Below are positions 1 to 7,413 of a stretch of 64,000 bases of DNA, piece by piece (the first letter of the stretch is position 1; the number at the start of each line of letters is the position of its first letter). The notes below the pieces were generated by a model that was not told the origin of the DNA, did not search any database, and saw only the letters and a list, made by a program, of their open reading frames with translations. The translations under genes were made by a program, and so were the position numbers. Source of the stretch: Sulfurospirillum sp036802865 (lineage in GTDB: Bacteria > Campylobacterota > Campylobacteria > Campylobacterales > Sulfurospirillaceae); the NCBI RefSeq assembly GCF_036802865.1, contig NZ_DAIRVK010000002.1, positions 633,147 to 697,146 of the forward strand. The letters are read 5' to 3'.

Positions 1-1
1 C

Positions 2-517
2 GAGAAAAATTCTCCTGCCGAGAAAGGTGGTCTTCAAGTCTCAGACTTGATTATTGAAGTGGATGGTGTCAAAATCAAAAACTCCAATGAGCTTAAAAAC
101 ACTGTTGCAGCTATTGCTCCAGATAAAATCATAACCATCACCTATGAACGCGATAAAAAAGTAAAATCAACTAAGATAAAACTTGCAAAAATGGATGCTG
201 AAAAAGCAACCAGTGATGTTGAAGGAAAGGCTAATACGAGCCCTGTTGAAGGGCTAACTCTTTTAGAGATCAACGACAAAACCAGAGCACAATACCAAAT
301 CCCTAAAGAGATTGAAGGTGTACTTGTTTTAGACGTAAAAGATGGTTCTAAGGCTGAAAAAATGGGCTTCAAAGAAGGAGATATTATTATTCAAGTTGAA
401 CAGATACGTGTTGCTTCTTTAAAAGATTTAAACAATGCTCTTAAAGAGTATAAAAGTAGTAAAAAGCGTGTCATTATCAACCGTCAGAATTATCGCGCAA
501 TCCTTGTTATGCCATGA
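2..517 (+). CDS. htrA: Periplasmic serine protease HtrA/DegQ, C-terminal part (truncated by window edge)
   Basis: This is the 3' end of a Do-type periplasmic protease and chaperone; the reading frame is open from base 2, so the start and catalytic domain lie outside the window. The visible 171 residues cover the end of the first PDZ domain (around the GGLQVSDLI segment) and a second PDZ domain with a carboxylate-binding-like loop and the typical GFKEGDII segment. PDZ domains bind exposed C-termini of misfolded envelope proteins. The downstream neighbours are a response regulator and a histidine kinase, the same order as htrA-cprR-cprS in Campylobacter, which supports the assignment. Protease activity itself cannot be judged from this fragment. 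Confidence 0.9.
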   Translation, partial: EKNSPAEKGGLQVSDLIIEVDGVKIKNSNELKNTVAAIAPDKIITITYERDKKVKSTKIKLAKMDAEKATSDVEGKANTSPVEGLTLLEINDKTRAQYQIPKEIEGVLVLDVKDGSKAEKMGFKEGDIIIQVEQIRVASLKDLNNALKEYKSSKKRVIINRQNYRAILVMP

Positions 518-518
518 T

Positions 519-544
519 ATTTAGGAGGCAAAAGCCTCCTAAAT
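519..544 (+). terminator. Perfect hairpin between htrA and the response regulator gene
   Basis: An 11-bp perfect inverted repeat (ATTTAGGAGGC, AAAA loop, complementary arm) begins two bases after the htrA stop. No clear T-run follows, so it may act as a weak terminator or a 3' end stabiliser, partly separating htrA from the next genes. Confidence 0.6.
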
Positions 545-548
545 AAGC

Positions 549-554
549 TATAAT
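549..554 (+). promoter_or_regulatory. Candidate -10 box (TATAAT) for the response regulator operon
   Basis: A perfect TATAAT lies 34 bases before the response regulator ATG and just after the htrA hairpin. This suggests that the two-component genes have their own promoter. No clear -35 element is visible, which is common in Campylobacterota. Confidence 0.5.
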
Positions 555-582
555 ACCCGCCACATGTAAGAGGAGTTTGCGT

Positions 583-1263
583 ATGACCAATATTTTGATG
601 ATTGAAGATGATTTGGAGCTTGCTGAGATTTTAATGGAGTATCTTGAACAGTTTGATATTGCTATTACCATTGCCGATGATCCTTATTTAGGGCTTTCTA
701 CTCTCGACACCAAAAAATTTGATCTCGTCATTCTTGATCTTACACTTCCGGGGCTGGATGGTCTTGAAGTGTGTAAAGAGATTCGCAAACGCCATACCGT
801 ACCTATCATCATCTCTTCTGCACGTACCGATATTACCGACAAAGTCACCGCTTTAGAGAATGGTGCGGATGATTATCTGCCTAAGCCTTACAACCCAAGA
901 GAACTCCAAGCGCGTATTATGAGTTTACTACGTAGACAAAAAGGGGTTATTGCTACAGAGCAAAGTGTGCAAAAACCAAAAGATCTGGTTTTAAATGAAG
1001 AACAAATGCTTATTGCATTACGAGGTAAAGAGCTCCATTTAACTGCAGCAGAATACGGAATCCTAGGCTATTTGATGAAAAAAGAAGGTGGGGTTGTCTC
1101 ACGTGAGGAGCTTATCTACAACATCGAAGCTATCAGTGAAGAAACAACCAATAAAAGCATCGATGTCATTATTGGGCGTATTCGTCAGAAGCTTGGTGAA
1201 AACCCGAAAGAACCAACATACATTCATGCCGTTCGTGGCGTGGGATACAAGTTTTTACAATGA
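583..1263 (+). CDS. cprR: OmpR-family response regulator (CprR-like)
   Basis: A 226-residue transcription regulator. It has a receiver domain at about residues 1-120, with the phosphoacceptor aspartate in the VILDLTLPG stretch near residue 52 and the conserved lysine in LPKPYNP, and a winged-helix DNA-binding domain at about 130-226 ending in GVGYKF. ATG 583 is chosen over an in-frame TTG six bases upstream because an AGAGGAG ribosome site sits at the right distance. Its stop overlaps the start of the kinase gene (ATGA), so the pair is translationally coupled. The position after htrA matches Campylobacter CprR, which controls envelope and biofilm genes. Family and partner are firm; the target genes are inferred. 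Confidence 0.88.
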   Translation: MTNILMIEDDLELAEILMEYLEQFDIAITIADDPYLGLSTLDTKKFDLVILDLTLPGLDGLEVCKEIRKRHTVPIIISSARTDITDKVTALENGADDYLPKPYNPRELQARIMSLLRRQKGVIATEQSVQKPKDLVLNEEQMLIALRGKELHLTAAEYGILGYLMKKEGGVVSREELIYNIEAISEETTNKSIDVIIGRIRQKLGENPKEPTYIHAVRGVGYKFLQ

Positions 1264-2492
1264 CAAAATCTTCCATTTTTTACAGCATTACCTTTATTTT
1301 TTCGCTCAGTATCATTAGTATCTTTTTGGCACTTCTTTTTTTGTTAGAGTATGACAAACAAACGTACACAGAGAAGCTCAATACAAAGTACTCCATCATT
1401 GCACGTGCAACCTTATTTCATCTCAATAATTTTATAACCAATGAAGAGCTTAAGAAGCAGGTACAAGGGTACCAAATGCGTGAAATTACCGATAAAGAGA
1501 TGCAAAACATCATTATCAAAAACGCACAAATTATTCAAAAAATTTCAGATCGTATTGGAACCAGTGCCATTTTGCGTTATGACAATAGCCATTACCTCCA
1601 TATTGAGACAAAATACTCATCGTTGCTTCTTAAAGATGAAGATTTTCAACCCTATCGTTACGATCTCATTAAAGTCATTTTTGGTATTGTTTTTGCCATT
1701 ATTATCATTGCTTATATCCTTACAATTCGTAAGCTTAAACCTTTACGTAAACTCAAACGCCAAATGGACCGTTTTGCTAAAGGCGATCTTGATATTAACT
1801 GCAAAACGGACGGAGAAGACGAAATATCACAAGTGGCGAACTCTTTTCACAATGCCGTCGAACAAATCAATAAACTGAATCACTCAAGACAACTTTTCTT
1901 ACGCAACATTATGCATGAACTCAAAACACCTATCACTAAAGGACGTATTAGTGCTGAGATGCTTGAAAATGGCAAACAACGTGATCGTTTAATTGGTACA
2001 TTTGAAAAGCTTGAACTCCTTATTAACGAGTTTGCTTCGATTGAACAGATAACATCAGGCGAAGGGCTTAAAAATGTCAAACCTTACCGTTTGGTTGATA
2101 TGCTCGATGAATCAATTGATCTAGCCATGATTTCACCATCGCAAATAGAAATTGAACTCGATGATGAGATCATTTTGAATGTAGATTTTAGACTCTTTAC
2201 AACTGCTATGAAAAATGTGATTGATAATGGCATCAAATACTCTATTGATCAAACCATAAAAATCATTGCAACAAAAGAAAAAATTTCTTTTGTTAGCCAA
2301 GGAAAACCCCTAAAATACGACCTAGAATACTATTTAGAACCTTTTGTTCAGGAAAAAAACTCTCATCAAAGCTTTGGCTTAGGACTCTATATCGTCTATC
2401 ATATTATCAAAGCGCATCATATTATCTTTACCTACGAACACAAAGATGGATATAATTATTTTAATTTTGAAAAAATTGAAACGTTAGAGTAG
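1260..2492 (+). CDS. cprS: Sensor histidine kinase (CprS-like)
   Basis: A 410-residue inner-membrane kinase, partner of the preceding regulator. Visible in order: a first membrane helix (about 8-30), a periplasmic sensing region of about 100 residues, a second helix (about 137-157), a HAMP linker, the phosphorylated histidine in MHELKTPI, an N-box (NVIDNGIKYS) and a G-box (GLGLYIV) of the ATP-binding domain. The ATPase domain is short, with a weakly conserved D-box region. The gene overlaps cprR by four bases. The order htrA-cprR-cprS is conserved in Campylobacter, where the system is essential and linked to envelope stress; the signal sensed here is unknown. Confidence 0.85.
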   Translation: MTKSSIFYSITFIFSLSIISIFLALLFLLEYDKQTYTEKLNTKYSIIARATLFHLNNFITNEELKKQVQGYQMREITDKEMQNIIIKNAQIIQKISDRIGTSAILRYDNSHYLHIETKYSSLLLKDEDFQPYRYDLIKVIFGIVFAIIIIAYILTIRKLKPLRKLKRQMDRFAKGDLDINCKTDGEDEISQVANSFHNAVEQINKLNHSRQLFLRNIMHELKTPITKGRISAEMLENGKQRDRLIGTFEKLELLINEFASIEQITSGEGLKNVKPYRLVDMLDESIDLAMISPSQIEIELDDEIILNVDFRLFTTAMKNVIDNGIKYSIDQTIKIIATKEKISFVSQGKPLKYDLEYYLEPFVQEKNSHQSFGLGLYIVYHIIKAHHIIFTYEHKDGYNYFNFEKIETLE

Positions 2493-2535
2493 TTTTTAGA
2501 GTACAATAAATCAAATGGTATATAAAGGAGTCAGC

Positions 2536-2952
2536 ATGTCTGGTATTGCTTTTTCAAAGATCAATCTTGCCCATCTTATTGATCATCATATTGCACTTTT
2601 AGAGCGCTTTGGAATCAAAGATGAAGTTCCTTTTTCGCTCATTTTCTTTTCATTGGATGATCGTAAAGAGATGGATAGTCTAGAGATGTTTCAAAATATT
2701 CTTAGAAGAACTGATGCAATATTTTGCCACAGTAACCACTATGTTGTGATGCTAACAGGAACAGATTGGAATGGTGCAAATGAAGTACTTTCAGGTATTC
2801 AAAGCTTTTTAGGTCAAGAGTCTTATGACAATATTGTCACCTACCCTGAAGATGGAACAGATGCGGTAGCACTCTTAAAAAAACTACATGATATTGTTGA
2901 AAAAAATTGTGATATAACAACAGATCTACTAAAAACTGAAGTAGGCTTATAA
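2536..2952 (+). CDS. Small cytoplasmic protein resembling a degenerate GGDEF domain
   Basis: A 138-residue soluble protein. ATG 2536 is preceded by AAAGGAG and is preferred to the in-frame ATG 21 bases upstream. The pattern SLIFFSLDD, then ILRRTDAIFCHSNHYVVMLTGTD, then a late ALLKKLHDIV helix follows the fold order of diguanylate cyclase domains. The RYGGDEF signature is replaced by CHSNHYV, so cyclase activity is not expected. It could be a regulatory domain-only protein acting with the adjacent two-component system, since it follows cprS by 43 bases in the same direction. The function is unknown; the GGDEF relationship is an inference from pattern only. Confidence 0.6.
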   Translation: MSGIAFSKINLAHLIDHHIALLERFGIKDEVPFSLIFFSLDDRKEMDSLEMFQNILRRTDAIFCHSNHYVVMLTGTDWNGANEVLSGIQSFLGQESYDNIVTYPEDGTDAVALLKKLHDIVEKNCDITTDLLKTEVGL

Positions 2953-2964
2953 CAGCCTACTTTT
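2941..2964 (+). terminator. Intrinsic terminator after the cprRS operon
   Basis: The 7-bp perfect stem GTAGGCT/AGCCTAC is followed by TTTT. It overlaps the stop codon of the upstream gene and abuts the stop of the convergent lolE-like gene, so it may serve both strands. Confidence 0.7.
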
Positions 2965-4165
2965 ACTCGTTTCGCAGTGTATCTAAAACATTAATTTGCG
3001 TTGCTTTATATGCAGGATAATACGAAGATAGCGCTACAATAACACTTGTCCCCACCACAATCAATACAAAATCAAGCATTGAAAGATCAAGAGGCAATCT
3101 TGCCGTTCCATAAACATCCGCTGGAAGTGAAATAATGTCAAATGAACCTAGCACAAACAGTGTTAATGAGCCTAATACAATACCAAAAAGCATTCCACCA
3201 CCGCCGATGACAAGCCCTAGATAGAAAAAGGTATTCTTAATCTCTTTCTTATAAGCACCCAAAGAGAGCAAAAGTGCAATCTCTTTACGTCTATTCATAA
3301 CCGTCATTAAAAGCGAACTGATAATATTTAACGATGCAATCAAGATAATTAACATTAAAACGATGAAAAGTGCGCGTTTTTCAAGTGCTAAAGCAGCAAA
3401 GAAATTCCCATTCATCTGCCACCAACCCACAATACCAAGATCATCAGGAAGCGTTTTACGTATCTTTTCAATATCAACAAATGGATCGTCAGAGTAGATA
3501 TGAATACCATCAAAATGACCCTCTTCATACTGCATCACTTGGGCAAGTGAGTCAAGCGTGGTATACATATAAGCTTTATCGTATGCCATCAACCCTGAGC
3601 GAAAAGAGCCTTGATAATTAAAACGTTTCATTTTAGGTATCAAACTCATACCACCTGGATCATTTTTAGTGAAAATAAGTGTTGCTTTTTCATCAGATGA
3701 GAACTGATGTATCTTAGCAATTTCACTTCCTGTAATAAGGTCGTATTTGTCGAGTGTTTTATCTTTAACAGCGGCAGCAACAATGGCGTTAATTTTCGCT
3801 TCTTGCTCAAAATTGACACCAAAAAGCATACCGCCTTCTAAGCGATTCCCTTTTTTAATGATCACTTGTGTTGAAATATAAGGACTGAATTGTAGCTTTG
3901 GAAATTGCTCTTTCAACATATTAAGTTGCGTTTGATTAACAGGAGAGAAACTACGCGAGTATATGGACAGCGGATAATTCATGGTAAAGAGTTTTTTTTC
4001 AAACTCTTTATCAAATCCATTCATAATTGCCATAGCAACCATTAAAACCGTTAACCCAATAGCAACGCCAAAGAAGGCTAAAAGTGAAATAACCGTAATA
4101 AAAGGTTGAGACTTGTCAAAACGTAAATACTTTTTGACAAGATAGAGACTAAGATTGTTCTGCAC
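2963..4165 (-). CDS. Lipoprotein-releasing ABC transporter permease (LolC/LolE-like)
   Basis: A 400-residue inner-membrane permease of the FtsX/MacB superfamily, expected to extract lipoproteins from the inner membrane for transfer to LolA. It shows one N-terminal helix (about 22-48), a large periplasmic domain (about 50-265), then three C-terminal helices with the characteristic SSLLMTVMNRRKEIALL segment before the second helix. The start is GTG with an AAGGGA site. It lies immediately downstream of secA, with lolA divergent on the other side of secA, an arrangement also seen in Campylobacter. A single LolC/E-type permease probably works as a homodimer; the matching ATPase LolD is not in this window. 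Confidence 0.85.
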   Translation of the reverse strand: MQNNLSLYLVKKYLRFDKSQPFITVISLLAFFGVAIGLTVLMVAMAIMNGFDKEFEKKLFTMNYPLSIYSRSFSPVNQTQLNMLKEQFPKLQFSPYISTQVIIKKGNRLEGGMLFGVNFEQEAKINAIVAAAVKDKTLDKYDLITGSEIAKIHQFSSDEKATLIFTKNDPGGMSLIPKMKRFNYQGSFRSGLMAYDKAYMYTTLDSLAQVMQYEEGHFDGIHIYSDDPFVDIEKIRKTLPDDLGIVGWWQMNGNFFAALALEKRALFIVLMLIILIASLNIISSLLMTVMNRRKEIALLLSLGAYKKEIKNTFFYLGLVIGGGGMLFGIVLGSLTLFVLGSFDIISLPADVYGTARLPLDLSMLDFVLIVVGTSVIVALSSYYPAYKATQINVLDTLRNE

Positions 4166-4174
4166 CCTATTCCC

Positions 4175-6757
4175 TTATGCTAAAAGCCCTTTTTTAGGAC
4201 CACTCTTACCGCAGCATTGCTTATATTTTTTACCACTTCCACACGGACATGACTCATTGCGTGCTGTTTTTTTGTTTTTATCATCCTCTTCTTCATCACC
4301 ATAAGGACTTTCATGTTGAAGCGTCGCATTGGCATTAGCTTCTTCCATTCTTCGAATCATCTCATCCATAGCACGTTTTTCATCTTCTTCTTTATTGTCA
4401 CGAAGTTGAACAATATGAAGCGTTCTAAAACTCTCAAATTTAATCTGCTCAACTAACTCAATGAAAAGGTTGTAACTCTCTTTTTTATACTCAGTCAATG
4501 GATCTTTTTGGTTATAGCCACGAAGACCAATACCTGTTTTTAGAATATCCATTTGATAGAGATGCGCTCTCCAAGCATTATCAAGGACTTGAAGGTATAA
4601 AATACGCTCAATCTCTTTACGTTGTGTCGGATCAACCACAGACATTTTTTCATCAAAATGTTTTTCAAGTATTTCAAGGATGATTGATTTTAATGCATCA
4701 AATTCCAACCCTTGCAATTGTTCTAACCCAAACACTTCGTTAAGGTCATCTTGCAGAATTGAAATAAGGCGTTCAATGTTATATTCTGATTCTGCGATAC
4801 CTTCATAAATTTCTGCTTTGTAAAGCAAATTGGTCACAAATTCTAAACGAATCTCTTTAATACGTGTCTCAATATCAAAACTTGGATTTAAAAGATCATT
4901 TCTAAAGTTATAAATAGCCTTACGTTGTTTGTTAGCGACATCGTCATACTCAAGTAGGTGTTTACGGGATTCGAAATGAAGCGCTTCTACTTTTTTCTGT
5001 GCGTTTTCAACCGCCCGTGTAACCATCTTAGACTCAATATGCTCACCCTCTTCAATACCTAAACGCTCCATAATCGCTTTAATACGATCACTTCCAAAAA
5101 TTCTTAAAAGATTATCTTCAAGGCTTAAGTAAAAACGACTTTTACCATTATCCCCTTGACGACCTGAACGACCGCGAAGTTGGTTGTCGATACGGCGGCT
5201 TTCATGGCGCTCCGTACCAATGATATAAAGACCTCCAAGGGCTTTAATTTCATCATCAAGCTTAATGTCAACACCACGTCCTGCCATGTTCGTTGCAATC
5301 GTTACAGCGCCTTTAACACCAGCATCTTTAATGATTTGCGCTTCTTTTTCATGGTTTTTAGCATTTAAAACAGAGTGTGGTACTTTCTCTTTTTTGAGAA
5401 GGGTATGCAGTAACTCACTTTTTTCAATCGAAGCAGTACCTACAAGAACTGGTTGTCCTTTTTCATGGCACACTTTAATATCTTTAATAACTGCTTCAAA
5501 TTTTTCACGCTCAGTTTTATAGATAAGATCATTTTTATCTTCTCTACGCATTGGAACATTGGTAGGAATGGAGATAACTTCAAGATTATAAATCTGTGCA
5601 AACTCAGTTGCTTCTGTTTGTGCAGTACCTGTCATACCCGCTAATTTTTTGTAAAGTCTAAAATAGTTTTGGAACGTAATATCAGCCAAGGTTTGTGACT
5701 CTTCTTTGATCATCACATTTTCTTTAGCTTCTAGCGCTTGGTGCAAACCTTCGCTAAAGCGTCTTCCTTCGCTCAAACGTCCTGTAAATTCATCAACAAT
5801 AATAATTTCGCCCTCACGCACAACATAATCAACGTCTGCAACAAAGAGGTAACGTGCTTTGAGCGCTTGATCTAAATGATGCGATAAAACAGCATTCTCA
5901 AGGCTATAAAGGTTATCCACATTAAAAAGTTTTTCAGCATTGCTGATGCCATCTTCCGTCATCAAAACGGTTCTATTCTTCTCATCGACGGTAAAATCAG
6001 CCTCTTTTGTAAGTTGTTTTGCAACACCATCAGCAATTTTATAGCCATCAAGTGTACGATTTGAAGGGCCAGAGATAATAAGAGGTGTTCTTGCTTCATC
6101 AATTAAAATAGAGTCAACTTCATCTACAATAACAAAGTTATGGACACGTTGAACTTTTTCATCCAACGAATAGCGCATATTATCGCGTAAATAGTCAAAA
6201 CCAAACTCATTATTGGTTCCATAGGTTATATCACTATCGTACTGCGCTTTACGTTTAGCATCGTTTTCCAAATCATTGGTAACAACACCCACGCTTAGGC
6301 CTAAAAAGTTGTAGATACGAGACATATCAGCAGCATCTCTTTTGGCAAGGTAATCGTTCACCGTTACAACATGAACACCTTCGCCAGCCATAGCATTTAA
6401 AACAACAGGGAGTGTCGCTACAAGTGTTTTACCTTCACCGGTTTTCATCTCTGCAATATCACCACCATGTAAAACCAAACCACCAACCATTTGTACATCA
6501 AAATGACGCATTCCTGTTGTTCGTTTACTCGCTTCTCTCGTGATAGCAAAAACATCATTTAAAATATCATCTAATTTTACATTGCCAGCTTGTACATCTG
6601 CTTTAAAGGCATTAAAGGCATCTTTTAGGGCTTCATCACTCATTTTTTCATATGTTGGCTCTAAGGCATTGATCTTCTTTACGCGCCCGTGAAGCTCTTT
6701 AACAACGCGATCATTTTTAGTGCCGAAAATTTTACGAACAATATTACTCAACATCAT
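4175..6757 (-). CDS. secA: Preprotein translocase motor ATPase SecA
   Basis: An 860-residue motor that drives unfolded proteins through SecYEG. Visible motifs are Walker A (GEGKT) near residue 105, the DEVDS Walker B segment, the preprotein cross-linking region, the second nucleotide-binding fold with GRGVDI and GRSGRQGD, and a C-terminal zinc-binding SEC-C tail (CPCGSGKKYKQCC), which docks SecB or lipids in other bacteria. The length is normal for the family. The first of two adjacent ATG codons has AGGTG seven bases upstream. Nine bases separate its stop from the LolE-like GTG, so the two are probably cotranscribed. Identity is not in doubt. Confidence 0.98.
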   Translation of the reverse strand: MMLSNIVRKIFGTKNDRVVKELHGRVKKINALEPTYEKMSDEALKDAFNAFKADVQAGNVKLDDILNDVFAITREASKRTTGMRHFDVQMVGGLVLHGGDIAEMKTGEGKTLVATLPVVLNAMAGEGVHVVTVNDYLAKRDAADMSRIYNFLGLSVGVVTNDLENDAKRKAQYDSDITYGTNNEFGFDYLRDNMRYSLDEKVQRVHNFVIVDEVDSILIDEARTPLIISGPSNRTLDGYKIADGVAKQLTKEADFTVDEKNRTVLMTEDGISNAEKLFNVDNLYSLENAVLSHHLDQALKARYLFVADVDYVVREGEIIIVDEFTGRLSEGRRFSEGLHQALEAKENVMIKEESQTLADITFQNYFRLYKKLAGMTGTAQTEATEFAQIYNLEVISIPTNVPMRREDKNDLIYKTEREKFEAVIKDIKVCHEKGQPVLVGTASIEKSELLHTLLKKEKVPHSVLNAKNHEKEAQIIKDAGVKGAVTIATNMAGRGVDIKLDDEIKALGGLYIIGTERHESRRIDNQLRGRSGRQGDNGKSRFYLSLEDNLLRIFGSDRIKAIMERLGIEEGEHIESKMVTRAVENAQKKVEALHFESRKHLLEYDDVANKQRKAIYNFRNDLLNPSFDIETRIKEIRLEFVTNLLYKAEIYEGIAESEYNIERLISILQDDLNEVFGLEQLQGLEFDALKSIILEILEKHFDEKMSVVDPTQRKEIERILYLQVLDNAWRAHLYQMDILKTGIGLRGYNQKDPLTEYKKESYNLFIELVEQIKFESFRTLHIVQLRDNKEEDEKRAMDEMIRRMEEANANATLQHESPYGDEEEDDKNKKTARNESCPCGSGKKYKQCCGKSGPKKGLLA

Positions 6758-6882
6758 GTGATTTCACCTCTATCTTTCTTTGCTTTCATGCGTTAATTTC
6801 TCTTAAAGCTTGGGATTTTATCATACTTTTACTATCTATTTGATAAAACTCCATATCTTATTGTGTTTACGAGGAGTATTTT

Positions 6883-7398
6883 ATGCGAATTTTATGGATC
6901 TTTCTCTGTTTTACAACACTCCTTTTTGCCAAAATCGAGCAGTTTAAAACCATTCAAAGTGATTTCACACAAAAAGTAACCAACGACCAAAATAAAACGA
7001 TCGTTTATCAAGGTTCCTTTTACGCTACCAACGATAAAAAAGCACTTTGGATTTATGAGAAGCCCGTGGCAAAAAAAATCTATTTCAATAACACACGCGT
7101 TTTAATTATTGAACCAGAGTTAGAGCAAGTGATTATTACTACGTTGGAGAGTACGCCTAATATTGCGCAACTTTTACAAGAAGCAAAAGAGATCTCTCCT
7201 AACAAATATAGCACAAAATATCAAGAGACAACCTATACTATTTTTGCTCACAAAGAGAGCATTGATAAAGTTGTTTATCGTGATAAGCTTGATAATGCAG
7301 TAGAAATTCTCTTTTCCAATCAAACAACAAATCTTTTTTTAGACGAAGAACTCTTCCGAGCAGAGATTCCTAAAGGGTATGATATCGTTCGCGAATAA
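6883..7398 (+). CDS. lolA: Outer-membrane lipoprotein carrier protein LolA
   Basis: A 171-residue periplasmic chaperone that ferries lipoproteins from the LolCDE-type transporter to the outer membrane. It has a short signal peptide (cleavage near LLFA, residue 16), then the typical LolA opening (QSDFTQKV), the conserved Tyr-Gly-Ser-like YQGSFYAT strand and the P-x-A-KKIYFNN stretch. The ATG is preceded by GAGGAG. It is divergent from secA and the LolE-like gene with a 125-base gap holding both promoters. The length and the context with a Lol permease on the other side of secA support the call. Confidence 0.9.
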   Translation: MRILWIFLCFTTLLFAKIEQFKTIQSDFTQKVTNDQNKTIVYQGSFYATNDKKALWIYEKPVAKKIYFNNTRVLIIEPELEQVIITTLESTPNIAQLLQEAKEISPNKYSTKYQETTYTIFAHKESIDKVVYRDKLDNAVEILFSNQTTNLFLDEELFRAEIPKGYDIVRE

Positions 7399-7413
7399 GT
7401 TACTTGTAACACA

